Source of the DNA: Deltaproteobacteria bacterium
GTDB taxonomy: Bacteria > Myxococcota_A > Polyangia > GCA-2747355
Length of the DNA stretch: 64,000 nt
Direction of reading: 5' to 3'
NCBI GenBank assembly: GCA_020633415.1
Contig: JACKDQ010000001.1
Coordinates: 496,001 to 560,000 of the forward strand
In this document: positions 32,140 through 40,235 of the stretch, piece by piece
Position numbering within the stretch: position 1 is the stretch's first letter
Layout of the letters: each line of letters starts with the position of its first letter
Position numbers and translations under genes: made by a program
The notes under the pieces: generated by a model
Told to the model about the DNA's origin: nothing
Seen by the model: the letters and a program-made list of their open reading frames with translations, nothing else
Databases searched by the model: none

Positions 32140-33453
32140 CTAGCCGTAAAACAACACAGCAACGGTCAGCTGGTTGGCCTGGCAGGTGGCCAACATCATC
32201 TGCAACTCTAGCGCGTATTCGTCAAAGAGCCGCTGCTCGACCGGATCGACCACCGCGCGTAAAGCGATAAAGCGCGCGCGCGCGGGCTGATCGAGCAACT
32301 CTTGCCAGACTTCGACAAAGCGCTCGACGCGCTTGAGCATGGTGTCGGCATCGAAGCCGATGAAGCGTTCGGCAAAGCGATCGATGTCGAGCAGAAACAG
32401 GCTGCCTTCGTATCCACCGTCGGCGTCGACCGCCCAGGGACAGAGGGTAGTCAGTTCGTCATCGGCGAAGCTATCGAGCAACTGCCCTTCAGGGGCAGTG
32501 TAGGGCAAGACCTCGGCGGCGGCGCAGAGCGCTGGCGCTTGGTCGATATCTTCAAGGTTCGGTGCGACGACGGCGCGATCGATCGGCGTGTCGCTCAGTG
32601 CGAGCAAGGGGAAGAAACTCTGGTCGACGTAGTCGATCGTCTCGCCGCTGACATAGGCGCCGCTGCAGCAAAGCGCGAGGACCTCGTAGATCAGCGGGTC
32701 GACATTGGCAACGTCAGCAAGGGCTTGGTCGGCGTTGCAGCTGTCGAGGAACTCGACGACGGTTTGTAGCGCGTTGACATGGGGACCGAGCAGTGGACCG
32801 CCTTCGCCGCCGATCGCCTTGACGAAGCGGCGCAAGTCGCCGATCGGTAGCCGGCAGAGATGATCGAGCTGTTGGCGATCGAACGCGACGAACGCAAGGT
32901 GTTCGTCAGAGGCGCTGGTCTTCGCCCCCGCCTGCGCCAGGTCGGCCAGCGCATCGCGGTGATGGAAGAAAAATAGCGGGGGCCAAAAGGGCATGCCGTG
33001 GGGCACGACGGTGAATCTTCCGCGCAGGAGCACCAATGCGTGATGGCTCTCGTCTGCCGATGCCGGTGCTGTCTGCTCTTGCAGCGCGACGATCGGCGAC
33101 CAGCGCAGGCCGGTTTGGCGCTCAAAGGTTTGTGCGAAACCGTCCTCGGCGTGTCGCCCCGAGCGCTCGATTGGATTCTTATCGCTGAGGCGAGCGGTGT
33201 AGCGTGCGAAGCTACCCTCGATGTGAACGTGCAGCTGCGCGCCGAGGTTTTCGAGCGCGAGATCGAGCTTGTCATCGACGAGCAGATGTCCGCTGCGCAG
33301 ATCGAAGAACGTCAGCTGTTGGACCTGCTTGCCGAGCGACTCGGCGTCGAACAGCTGGCTGGCGATCCAGATCCCATCGAAATGGGCGTCGATCAGCGTT
33401 TCGTGTAGGTCGGCCGGGTCAACCGGCTCATCGAAAAGGAAGGTATCTAGCAT
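32140..33453 (-). CDS. Hypothetical protein, 437 residues
   Basis: Not recognised. A strongly acidic cytosolic protein rich in Asp, Ala and Leu, without signal peptide or membrane segment. It contains DFDLRSG-like and HHRDALADLAQ segments and many DxD pairs but no catalytic motif I can name. Spacing behind pckG is 45 bases on the same strand, with a long hairpin between them that ends just upstream of its ATG, so expression may be partly coupled to pckG and partly attenuated. There is no good Shine-Dalgarno sequence. Confidence 0.65.
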   Translation of the reverse strand: MLDTFLFDEPVDPADLHETLIDAHFDGIWIASQLFDAESLGKQVQQLTFFDLRSGHLLVDDKLDLALENLGAQLHVHIEGSFARYTARLSDKNPIERSGRHAEDGFAQTFERQTGLRWSPIVALQEQTAPASADESHHALVLLRGRFTVVPHGMPFWPPLFFFHHRDALADLAQAGAKTSASDEHLAFVAFDRQQLDHLCRLPIGDLRRFVKAIGGEGGPLLGPHVNALQTVVEFLDSCNADQALADVANVDPLIYEVLALCCSGAYVSGETIDYVDQSFFPLLALSDTPIDRAVVAPNLEDIDQAPALCAAAEVLPYTAPEGQLLDSFADDELTTLCPWAVDADGGYEGSLFLLDIDRFAERFIGFDADTMLKRVERFVEVWQELLDQPARARFIALRAVVDPVEQRLFDEYALELQMMLATCQANQLTVAVLFYG

Positions 33454-33460
33454 GTTAAGA

Positions 33461-33490
33461 AGATGGCGCCACCCGCGGGCGACGCCATCT
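33461..33490 (-). terminator. Strong hairpin between pckG and the downstream hypothetical gene
   Basis: Inverted repeat AGATGGCG/CGCCATCT with an inner partly paired CACCC/GGGCG part, and an outer TAAGAA/TTCTTA pairing that includes the pckG stop codon. There is no T run. It could be a terminator, an mRNA 3' stabiliser, or a structure controlling the ATG at 33453, eight bases away. Confidence 0.55.
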
Positions 33491-33498
33491 CAGCATTC

Positions 33499-35289
33499 TT
33501 AGCTATTGAGGCGCTTTTCGAGGGCATCGACCTCTGCGCTCAAACCCGAAGGCAGGCGGTCGCCGAATTGGGCGAAGTACTCGCGGATACCGGGGAGCTC
33601 TGCGCGCCATGCCGCGTTGTCGACTTCAGAAAGCTGCTTAAGCGTCGCCGCATCGAGGTCAAGACCACTGATGTCGAGTGCACCCTCGGCCGGAATGTAG
33701 CCGATGGGTGTTTCGATCGCTTTGGCTTTGCCGTCAACACGCTCGAGGGCCCACTTGAGCACGCGGATGTTGTCGCCGAAGCCCGGCCAGATGAACTCAT
33801 CTTTGTCGTTCTTGCGGAACCAGTTGGCGTAGAAGATCTTCGGCAGCTTGGCACCTTTGTGCTGACCGATCTTGAGCCAGTGAGCGAAGTAGTCGCCCAT
33901 GTTGTAGCCGCAAAATGGCAACATTGCGAACGGGTCGCGGCGTAGCTCGCCGACTTTGCCGGCTGCGGCAGCTGTTTTTTCCGAGGAGACGATCGCACCC
34001 ATGAACGTGCCGTGCTGCCAGCTGAACGCTTCGTGGACCAAGGGCACGACCGAGGCGCGCCGGCCACCGAAGAAGATCGCCGAGATCGGCACGCCTTCGG
34101 GGTTCTCCCAGGCGGGGTCGATCACCGGGCATTGTCCGGCTGGCGCGGTGAAACGGGCATTGGGGTGGGCTGCCGGTTTGTCGCTTGCCGGGGTCCACTT
34201 TTCGCCCAGCCAGCTGGTCAATTCGGCGGGCTTTTTGTCGGTCATGCTTTCCCACCAGATGTCGCCATCAGGGGTCAGCGCGCAGTTGGTGAAGATCGAG
34301 TTCTTGGCGCAGGAGAGCATTGCGTTTTTGTTCGACTTCATCGAAGTGCCGGGCGCGACGCCGAAGAAGCCGTACTCAGGGTTGATCGCGTAGAGCCGAC
34401 CGTCATCGCCAAACTTCATCCAAGCGATGTCGTCGCCGACGCACTCGACTTTCCAGCCGGGCAGACTCGGCGTGAGCATCGCCAGGTTGGTTTTGCCGCA
34501 GGCGCTGGGGAACGCAGCCGCGACGTAGTGCTTCTTGCCTTGCGGGTTGGTGATGCCAACGATCAGCATGTGCTCAGCTAGCCAGCCTTCATCGCGCGCC
34601 ATCGCCGAAGCGATGCGCAGGGCGAAGCATTTCTTGCCGAGCAGCGCATTACCACCGTAGCCGCTGCCGAATGACCAGATCGTGCGCTCCTCGGGGAAGT
34701 GCACGATGTACTTATTGTCGGCGTTGCAGGGCCAGGCCACATCTTTTTGGCCGGGCTCGAGTGGCATGCCTACTGAATGCAAGCAGGGCACAAAGTCACC
34801 GTTGCCGAGCACATCGAGAACCTTTTGGCCCATGCGCGTCATCACGCGTTGGTTGCAGGCAACGTAGGCCGAGTCGGTTAGTTGCACGCCGATATGCGCG
34901 ATGTTCGAGCCGAGTGGTCCCATGCTAAACGGCACGACGTACATCGTGCGACCGCGCATGCAGCCGGCAAACAGCTTGCGCAGTTTGGTCTTCATCTCTT
35001 CGGGCTCGCACCAGTTGTTGGTCGGGCCGGCATCGATTTCCTTTTTGCTGCAGATAAAGGTGCGGTCTTCGACGCGCGCGACGTCCGCCGGATCGGATCG
35101 GCAGTAATAGCTGTTGGGGCGCTTGGCGTCGTTCAGCTTGGTGAAGGTTCCGCTTTCGACAAGCTCGCCGGCGAGCCGATCGTATTCCTCTTGCGATCCA
35201 TTACACCAATAGATCGCGTCCGGCTTGCACAGCTCGGCGGTTTCTTTGACCCACGCTAGTAGTTTTTTGTTGGTCGTTGGCTCGCTCAT
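33499..35289 (-). CDS. pckG: GTP-dependent phosphoenolpyruvate carboxykinase
   Basis: PEPCK of the GTP class, 596 residues, the usual length. It converts oxaloacetate and GTP to PEP, CO2 and GDP, the entry step of gluconeogenesis, in the cytoplasm. Seen: the kinase-1 loop FPSACGKTN at 260-268 with the reactive cysteine of this class, the Mg/Mn site WKVECVGDDIAWMKF at about 279-293, WSFGSGYGGNALLGKKC (206-221) and the guanine pocket region FFGRRASVVPLV. The ATG at 35289 follows AAGGGGG. An extended -10 box lies about 45 bases upstream. A hairpin and an acidic hypothetical gene follow on the same strand. Confidence 0.97.
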   Translation of the reverse strand: MSEPTTNKKLLAWVKETAELCKPDAIYWCNGSQEEYDRLAGELVESGTFTKLNDAKRPNSYYCRSDPADVARVEDRTFICSKKEIDAGPTNNWCEPEEMKTKLRKLFAGCMRGRTMYVVPFSMGPLGSNIAHIGVQLTDSAYVACNQRVMTRMGQKVLDVLGNGDFVPCLHSVGMPLEPGQKDVAWPCNADNKYIVHFPEERTIWSFGSGYGGNALLGKKCFALRIASAMARDEGWLAEHMLIVGITNPQGKKHYVAAAFPSACGKTNLAMLTPSLPGWKVECVGDDIAWMKFGDDGRLYAINPEYGFFGVAPGTSMKSNKNAMLSCAKNSIFTNCALTPDGDIWWESMTDKKPAELTSWLGEKWTPASDKPAAHPNARFTAPAGQCPVIDPAWENPEGVPISAIFFGGRRASVVPLVHEAFSWQHGTFMGAIVSSEKTAAAAGKVGELRRDPFAMLPFCGYNMGDYFAHWLKIGQHKGAKLPKIFYANWFRKNDKDEFIWPGFGDNIRVLKWALERVDGKAKAIETPIGYIPAEGALDISGLDLDAATLKQLSEVDNAAWRAELPGIREYFAQFGDRLPSGLSAEVDALEKRLNS

Positions 35290-35333
35290 TAGAGGCCCCC
35301 TTAGCGGTAAATCCCACTACAAAATCGGCCGCA

Positions 35334-35342
35334 ACTATAACA
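35334..35342 (-). promoter_or_regulatory. Extended -10 promoter candidate for pckG
   Basis: Minus strand TGTTATAGT is an extended -10 element about 45 bases before the ATG at 35289; no -35 hexamer is evident. The rest of the 239-base gap up to 35529 shows nothing further I can name. Confidence 0.35.
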
Positions 35343-35528
35343 GTCCGGCACTTTTTTGGGAGGGATCGATCTCGGCGATTATCTCAGCAAGACGGGCTGA
35401 ACGCGGCGCCGCTCAGCTGGGTTTTACCGTGCGGTTAATGGCGCTAAGCGCGGCTGGCTGCGGATCGGGATTGGATCAGGCCACCACGCCGTGGATTGTT
35501 GCGCCACGGCGGTAGGTCGGAATGACGC

Positions 35529-35852
35529 TTAGAGCTCGCGGGTGGCCAAGTCGCCTTTGCAGGCGCCGCAGCGGGGCAGCGCTTTGCGCAGCCGTTCGAG
35601 CTCGGTGCGGTTTTTCGCGCCACAGCTCGGACAGACGACGATGATGTAGCGGCGGAGTTCGGCTGTGCCGTCGAGTACGGCCTTCATCCGCTCGACTTGG
35701 TCATCTGCGCGCGCGCCTTTCGTTTGCCCGGCGTGCGTGTCCGCGCCGGGTCGCCCGCCGCGCATGCGGGCCATCTCTTCTTCGGCTTCGAGCTCGCGAA
35801 AGCGTTGTTCGATGTCGGCCGGCTGGTCGTCGATCAGGTCGTCGTCGTTCAT
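35529..35852 (-). CDS. Small zinc-ribbon protein
   Basis: A 107-residue protein with an acidic helical N-terminus (DIEQRFRELEAEEEMARM) and a C-terminal four-cysteine zinc ribbon, CPSCGAKN ... CGACKG, with 18 residues between the pairs. This layout is common in small bacterial regulators or adaptor proteins, but I cannot name the family. ATG at 35852 is preferred over a GTG two codons upstream because GAG lies five bases before it. The TlpA-like gene lies upstream by 71 bases on the same strand. Confidence 0.75.
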   Translation of the reverse strand: MNDDDLIDDQPADIEQRFRELEAEEEMARMRGGRPGADTHAGQTKGARADDQVERMKAVLDGTAELRRYIIVVCPSCGAKNRTELERLRKALPRCGACKGDLATREL

Positions 35853-35923
35853 GATCACTCGCTCGGTTTCCCGACCAACAAGCTTTGCTGGCGTCGGGCG
35901 GGTTCGGGCGATTCTAGCCGATG

Positions 35924-36493
35924 CTAGCTGCCCCAGGCGGTTTCGAGGTCAGACATTTCACGGTGGCGGCGGGCCACCGCGGCATCGAGCACCCGGCGGA
36001 TCTTGCGGCGCAAGTGGTGAGCCTGTGCGCGGCGAAAGGTCGAGTGGGTGTAGACGATTTGCCCCGACTCATCGAAAATGTGCAGCAGCGGGGCAGCGCG
36101 GCGTGGGTTGTAGAGCGAGACCGCTTGGCTATCGGCGTCGTAGGCGACGGGAAACGTTAAGTCCAGTTGCCGAACCAGTGGCCTGACCCGCGAGATCGTC
36201 TCAGAGCTGTCGATCGAGATCGCGATGACCTCCAAGCCATTGCGTCGCTCCTGTTCGTAGAGCTCCTGGAGCACCTTGAGCTCACCCTGACAGGGTTTGC
36301 ACCAGGTTGCCCAGAAGGTCACGACGACAGCTTTCTTGCGACCGATGTAGTCGCCGAGATAGATCGTGCGACCGTCGATGCTTTGCAGCGCGAGATCGGG
36401 AGCCGAACTGCGGGCGCGACCGCCGCCTTGGGGCAAGCAGCCGGCGATCAGTCCGACTGCGGCGAAACAAATGAGGGGGATCAGTTTACGCAT
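35924..36493 (-). CDS. TlpA-like thiol-disulfide oxidoreductase lipoprotein
   Basis: A 189-residue envelope thioredoxin-fold protein. ATG at 36493 has AGAGG upstream and gives a signal peptide with lipobox (VGLIAGC). The redox motif is in VVTFWATWCKPCQGELKVL; the WCxPC pair is intact, and the later cis-proline region (PLLHIFDESGQIVY) fits the TlpA/ResA family. The usual role is reducing disulfides of exported proteins, for example apocytochrome c. No cytochrome maturation genes are near. An N-terminal extension to 36547 exists in the open frame but would spoil the signal peptide. Confidence 0.9.
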   Translation of the reverse strand: MRKLIPLICFAAVGLIAGCLPQGGGRARSSAPDLALQSIDGRTIYLGDYIGRKKAVVVTFWATWCKPCQGELKVLQELYEQERRNGLEVIAISIDSSETISRVRPLVRQLDLTFPVAYDADSQAVSLYNPRRAAPLLHIFDESGQIVYTHSTFRRAQAHHLRRKIRRVLDAAVARRHREMSDLETAWGS

Positions 36494-36552
36494 GTCTACC
36501 TCTGTATCGACGGGATCCGAGAACTGTTTACTGCGCTGTTTACCCACATTGC

Positions 36553-36582
36553 CTCACGTCGGTTCAACTCACGTCGGTTCAA
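36553..36582. repeat. 15-base direct duplication between genes
   Basis: CTCACGTCGGTTCAA occurs twice in a row; the second copy runs three bases into the stop end of the minus-strand gene at 36579. Confidence 0.85.
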
Positions 36583-38006
36583 ATCTCGTAACTCAGGGCC
36601 ACGCCGAGGGCGATCGTGCGGTCGATCACCCTCGCCGAGCCCAACGGGTCGGCGAGCGCGGGAATCTCGCCGCCGATACGTCGAAAAGAGACCGCAGTGG
36701 TGTAGCCCAGACCTCCGGCGATCTTTCCGCACAGTCCGCCTTTGACGGCAAAGCCGGAGAGCGCTCCGACCTTGGCGGCGAAAGGCTCAAGCATCGCCGA
36801 CTTGGCGGCCAAGGCGACGCGATATTCGCCGGTCGCAAATAGGTTGAGATACCAAGTGACGGGGATCTCGATGCGTGCGCCGGCGACCAGCGTGATCAAT
36901 GAGAGGTCGTTGATCTGCGGATTGTCGGCGATCGTAAAGCTCAGATAGTCGACGCCAAAGTTTAGGTCGAAGCGTGGCGCGTTGGGATGGCGAAAGCGCG
37001 GAACGCGATAGTTTAGGCCGACGCCGAGTTGCCATAGGTCGGTGGTCAGCTCGCGCAGCTCCTCGGTATCACCGAGATTGGTGTGCAGGCCCGCTGAGTG
37101 GGCATAGCTGATCTGGATGCCGAGACTTTGAATGTACGGCGAGGCACGAAACAGCTGCAGTGGGTAGAACTGAAACAGCGCACCGATCTGTGAGTAACTG
37201 CCGGTGTCAAAGTCGATCGCAAGGTTGCGGCCGTCTTCGAGGAGGAAGCGGCGCATGGCGAGTTCGAGACCAACATGCGCAAAAAACACTCGCGGTGGGT
37301 TGCGCCGGGCACGCCGCCTTAGGGTTGGTCGATCGTCTTGCTGACGGTCCTTTTCGATGTCTTCGTCGTGGCGATCGTCGCGATCATCTTTGCGCGCATC
37401 GCGATCAGCCTCATCCGCGTCGCGATCAGCCTCATCCCCGTCGCGATCGTTGTCGAGGTCGCGGCCGCGATCGTCTCTGTCGTCGGTTCGCGCAACTGAC
37501 GGGCGGTTAACGGGCTTTGCCACCGTGAAGCCGAGCGGATCGGTTTGCGGCGTTGCTTTGGTGGCAACGTCTGCAGACCGGCGTCTCGTTGGAGCCGAGG
37601 TAGCGACGATTGCTTGCCGCCGTGGCCTGACGATCGCTTGTCGTCGCAGCGTGCGCTGTAGCTCGCTGGCCAGCGCCTCAGCACGGTGGGTGCTCAGTAG
37701 GCCGCGCGGGACACTCATGCGGCGGACCAGGCGCTTGTCCGTGCGCCGATCGGTAACGGTGACGATCATCGTCCACTGACCGGGACCGCGTTTGAGGTAG
37801 ACATCCAGACTGACCTGGCCCAGACCGGCGCGCATCAACGCACGCTTGAGCGTGCTCGCGGCCGCAGCCGATCGCGGACCACGGTGCGCGACGCTGAGCG
37901 CCGAGGCATTGCCTTTGGACAAGAGCAGCAAGGCTGTGACGATGATTAGCCGACGGCAAGTGTGCCAGTGAGCGGTGTGCGATGCTGTGTGCCGGCTGCC
38001 GATCAC
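36579..38006 (-). CDS. Exported protein with charged D/R-rich linker and probable outer-membrane beta domain
   Basis: A 475-residue exported protein of unknown family. GTG at 38006 has a near-perfect Shine-Dalgarno (GGAGG, spacing six) and gives a signal peptide (LIIVTALLLLSKGNASA). Residues about 25-115 form an alpha/beta domain that looks like a TPM/peptidase-propeptide-type fold (not certain). About residues 175-235 are an Asp/Arg-rich run of very low complexity. The C-terminal 220 residues alternate short strands (YIQSLGIQISYAHS, LNFGVDYLSFTIAD, LNLFATGEYRVAL, ...TIALGVALSYEI) as in outer-membrane beta-barrels. A strong sigma-54 promoter lies directly upstream. Confidence 0.72.
   Translation of the reverse strand: MIGSRHTASHTAHWHTCRRLIIVTALLLLSKGNASALSVAHRGPRSAAAASTLKRALMRAGLGQVSLDVYLKRGPGQWTMIVTVTDRRTDKRLVRRMSVPRGLLSTHRAEALASELQRTLRRQAIVRPRRQAIVATSAPTRRRSADVATKATPQTDPLGFTVAKPVNRPSVARTDDRDDRGRDLDNDRDGDEADRDADEADRDARKDDRDDRHDEDIEKDRQQDDRPTLRRRARRNPPRVFFAHVGLELAMRRFLLEDGRNLAIDFDTGSYSQIGALFQFYPLQLFRASPYIQSLGIQISYAHSAGLHTNLGDTEELRELTTDLWQLGVGLNYRVPRFRHPNAPRFDLNFGVDYLSFTIADNPQINDLSLITLVAGARIEIPVTWYLNLFATGEYRVALAAKSAMLEPFAAKVGALSGFAVKGGLCGKIAGGLGYTTAVSFRRIGGEIPALADPLGSARVIDRTIALGVALSYEI
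37399..37440 (-). repeat. 21-base in-frame duplication in the D/R-rich linker
   Basis: Two 21-base units differing at one base, encoding DRDADEA-type segments within the charged linker of the exported protein. Confidence 0.85.
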
Positions 38007-38028
38007 GTTGCCCTCCGCCCCGGAGAAT

Positions 38029-38045
38029 TGCAACTGCGGTGCCAC
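38029..38045 (-). promoter_or_regulatory. Sigma-54 (-24/-12) promoter
   Basis: Minus strand GTGGCACCGCAGTTGCA contains TGGCAC-N5-TTGCA, a full match to the core consensus. Predicted start about 38018; the GGAGG and GTG (38006) follow within 12 bases. Confidence 0.78.
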
Positions 38046-38204
38046 GGACCTGTCTTATGATTTCGGCGTGTTGGCGGATTGTCGGCGGGGGAATCGGCCC
38101 CCAACTGCTTGGCCGGCGGGGTCTGGCCAACCCGTAGACTTGCCAGCAGGCAAAAGCGGCAGTACTTCTTTGGCTCTAAAACCAGCTAGCGAAAGAGAGC
38201 AACG

Positions 38205-39053
38205 ATGGGCCGAATCCGCTCGACGCTCCCCCTGTTGATGCTGTTGTCTTCGTTTGTCACCGCCTGTGGTCAGGTCGGTTTGCCCAAGGTTGTCTACGTG
38301 GCACGGCATGGTCAGACCGAATGGAACCGCGTGTCGCGCTACCAGGGCGATCCCGATCTGGACGAAGTCGGCTACGTCAATCGCGTTGGCTTGTGGCTAC
38401 TGCTCAAGGATCGGCCGATCAATGCGATCTATACCAGCGAGCGGTTGCGCACGATTCGCACCGCCGCGCTGCTGGCCAAGGAAAAAGAGCTGACGCCCAA
38501 GGCAATCGCCGCGCTCAATGAAATCGAGCCGGGGATCTTTGAAGGCGTTTGTTATGCGCGCTTCGGAAAGCCGCCGATCGATCCGCAGGCCGAGCAGTGC
38601 AAAGTGTTGGCGCGCGGGACAAAGCCGGAGCTGCTCGAGAGCGAGATGCGTCGACTCGCCGCCCAGGCCGAAGCCCATGGGCTCGAAGGCAAGCTGCCCT
38701 TGGGCGAGAGCTATCGAGACGTCGAGGAGCGACTGAAGGTTTTCGTGCAGACCTTGCACCAGAATTATCGCGACAGCGAGGTGCTGATCGTCGCTCATGG
38801 TGTTGTAAACCGGATTCTGCTCGCGCAATTGCTCGGTTGGCCGTTGGAATCAACACGCCGACTCAAGCAATACAACGACCAGGTATACCGTATCGAATAT
38901 GGTGAGCGGCCGAGCGATGCCAAGCTGTTTCTCTACACGCCCGGCGCGGGCTGGAAACGCTGTCTGGCAAAGCCGACCGAGGGCCAGCGCTTCTTGGATT
39001 GCGACCCCAGCGCCGCCAACGAGGCGCCCGCCAGCCAGCCGACGCAGCACTAG
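38205..39053 (+). CDS. Histidine-phosphatase-superfamily lipoprotein
   Basis: A 282-residue exported protein of the phosphoglycerate-mutase-like superfamily. Lipobox VTAC (Cys21). The RHG motif, YVARHGQTEWNR, is at about 31-42; the family's second arginine-type motif appears in YTSERLRTIRTA; the acid/base glutamate region is EIEPGIFEG; and the second histidine is in VLIVAHGVVNRILL. All catalytic residues appear intact, so it is likely an active phosphatase facing the periplasm or surface. Most PhoE/CobC-like relatives are cytoplasmic. The start has GAGAG nearby upstream. Confidence 0.88.
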   Translation: MGRIRSTLPLLMLLSSFVTACGQVGLPKVVYVARHGQTEWNRVSRYQGDPDLDEVGYVNRVGLWLLLKDRPINAIYTSERLRTIRTAALLAKEKELTPKAIAALNEIEPGIFEGVCYARFGKPPIDPQAEQCKVLARGTKPELLESEMRRLAAQAEAHGLEGKLPLGESYRDVEERLKVFVQTLHQNYRDSEVLIVAHGVVNRILLAQLLGWPLESTRRLKQYNDQVYRIEYGERPSDAKLFLYTPGAGWKRCLAKPTEGQRFLDCDPSAANEAPASQPTQH

Positions 39054-39113
39054 CGCAGAGCTGCTCGCAGCGTGCTGACAAGCGCAAGCGCGCGCAGGGT
39101 TCGCGGTGCCCCG

Positions 39114-40130
39114 CTAGTTGAAGATGTCCTTGTAGGTCAACAGCACGAGCAGCCCCAACAATACGATGAAGCCGATCGAATGGACGGCCTGCTCGACCCG
39201 CGCATTGACCGAGCGACGGGTGATCGCGCCGATCAGAATAAACACCAAGCGCCCGCCGTCGAGTGCGGGCAAGGGCAGGATGTTAAATAGCCCGAGATAC
39301 ACGTTGATCAGCGCCAGCAACATAATGAATGTTGCCCAGCTGGTTTCGACGCTGGTCTTGAGTTGCTTGACGATCGAGACCGGGCCACCGACGTTCTTGG
39401 AGCTGATCTCTCCGGTGGCAAGTCTACCGAGGAACTGGAGGATCTTCTTGGTCTCGGTTACGCAGAAGGTGCCGGCTGCCGAGACCGCGTCGCCGAGGGG
39501 TACCGGTTCAAAGCGGAAGCGGATCGAGGCGCTGATCCCCAGCGAATAGACGCCACCCTTCTCCTTGGGCGCGACGGCTAGGGCCAGCGACTTGTCGCCG
39601 CGCAACACGCCGAGCGTTAGCGACTTGCCTGCGCTGTCGTGGATCGCGCGCGCCAGTTGATCCCAGTGGTTGAGCGGCTTGCCATCTACGCTGCGGATCT
39701 CATCGCCGTCTTTCAGCCCAGCGGCGAGGGCGGCGCTGCTCTTTAGTGGCTTGATCACGATGCGATGCAGTGGCTTGCCCCAGATCATCAGCACGGCAAG
39801 GATCAGCACGAAACAAAATACGTAGTTGATCGCTGGTCCAGCGCCGATGGTGATCGCTTGGGCCAGGCGGGACTTGCTCTGATAAGAGCCGCGATCGTCG
39901 GCGGCCAGCTGTTCGGTCGGATTGGTGCCAGCGATTCGCACGTATCCGCCGAGTGGGATCATGCCGATCTGGTAGTTGGTGCGGCGGCCGCGCCAGCGCA
40001 ACAGCGGCGGGTCGAAAAAGATCGAAAAGGCTTCGACACGCATGCCGAAAGCGCGCGCGGCCCACATATGGCCCAACTCGTGGACGATAATCAACAAGGT
40101 TAGGCCCAAGATCGCTAAGAAGATCGACAT
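39114..40130 (-). CDS. rseP: RseP-type site-2 (M50) intramembrane zinc protease
   Basis: A 338-residue inner-membrane metalloprotease that cleaves membrane-bound regulators within the lipid bilayer, classically anti-sigma factors after a first cut by a site-1 protease. Seen: HELGH at 17-21 in the first helix, one PDZ domain (about 115-185, GLKDGDEIRSVDGKPLNHW), and LPLPALDGGRL in the third helix carrying the third zinc ligand. Length fits one-PDZ members; E. coli RseP has two. It is not next to dxr or cdsA here. A -10 box (TATACT) ends seven bases before the ATG and there is no Shine-Dalgarno. Confidence 0.94.
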   Translation of the reverse strand: MSIFLAILGLTLLIIVHELGHMWAARAFGMRVEAFSIFFDPPLLRWRGRRTNYQIGMIPLGGYVRIAGTNPTEQLAADDRGSYQSKSRLAQAITIGAGPAINYVFCFVLILAVLMIWGKPLHRIVIKPLKSSAALAAGLKDGDEIRSVDGKPLNHWDQLARAIHDSAGKSLTLGVLRGDKSLALAVAPKEKGGVYSLGISASIRFRFEPVPLGDAVSAAGTFCVTETKKILQFLGRLATGEISSKNVGGPVSIVKQLKTSVETSWATFIMLLALINVYLGLFNILPLPALDGGRLVFILIGAITRRSVNARVEQAVHSIGFIVLLGLLVLLTYKDIFN

Positions 40131-40137
40131 CGCCGGC

Positions 40138-40143
40138 AGTATA
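40138..40143 (-). promoter_or_regulatory. -10 box for a probable leaderless rseP transcript
   Basis: Minus strand TATACT, then seven bases, then the ATG at 40130; no Shine-Dalgarno sequence. Confidence 0.45.
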
Positions 40144-40235
40144 GCCTAGGCGTCGCCCGACGCTCGCGCAAATCGCCGGCGGCGATCCCCGTCTTCGGCT
40201 TGACCCTCGGCGCGCCCAGCCGTACCTTTTGCTCG

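Noticed and set aside
35225..35515. Plus-strand open frame upstream of pckG as a small gene
   Set aside because: Most of it overlaps pckG antisense and the free part covers the pckG promoter; composition and start do not support a gene.
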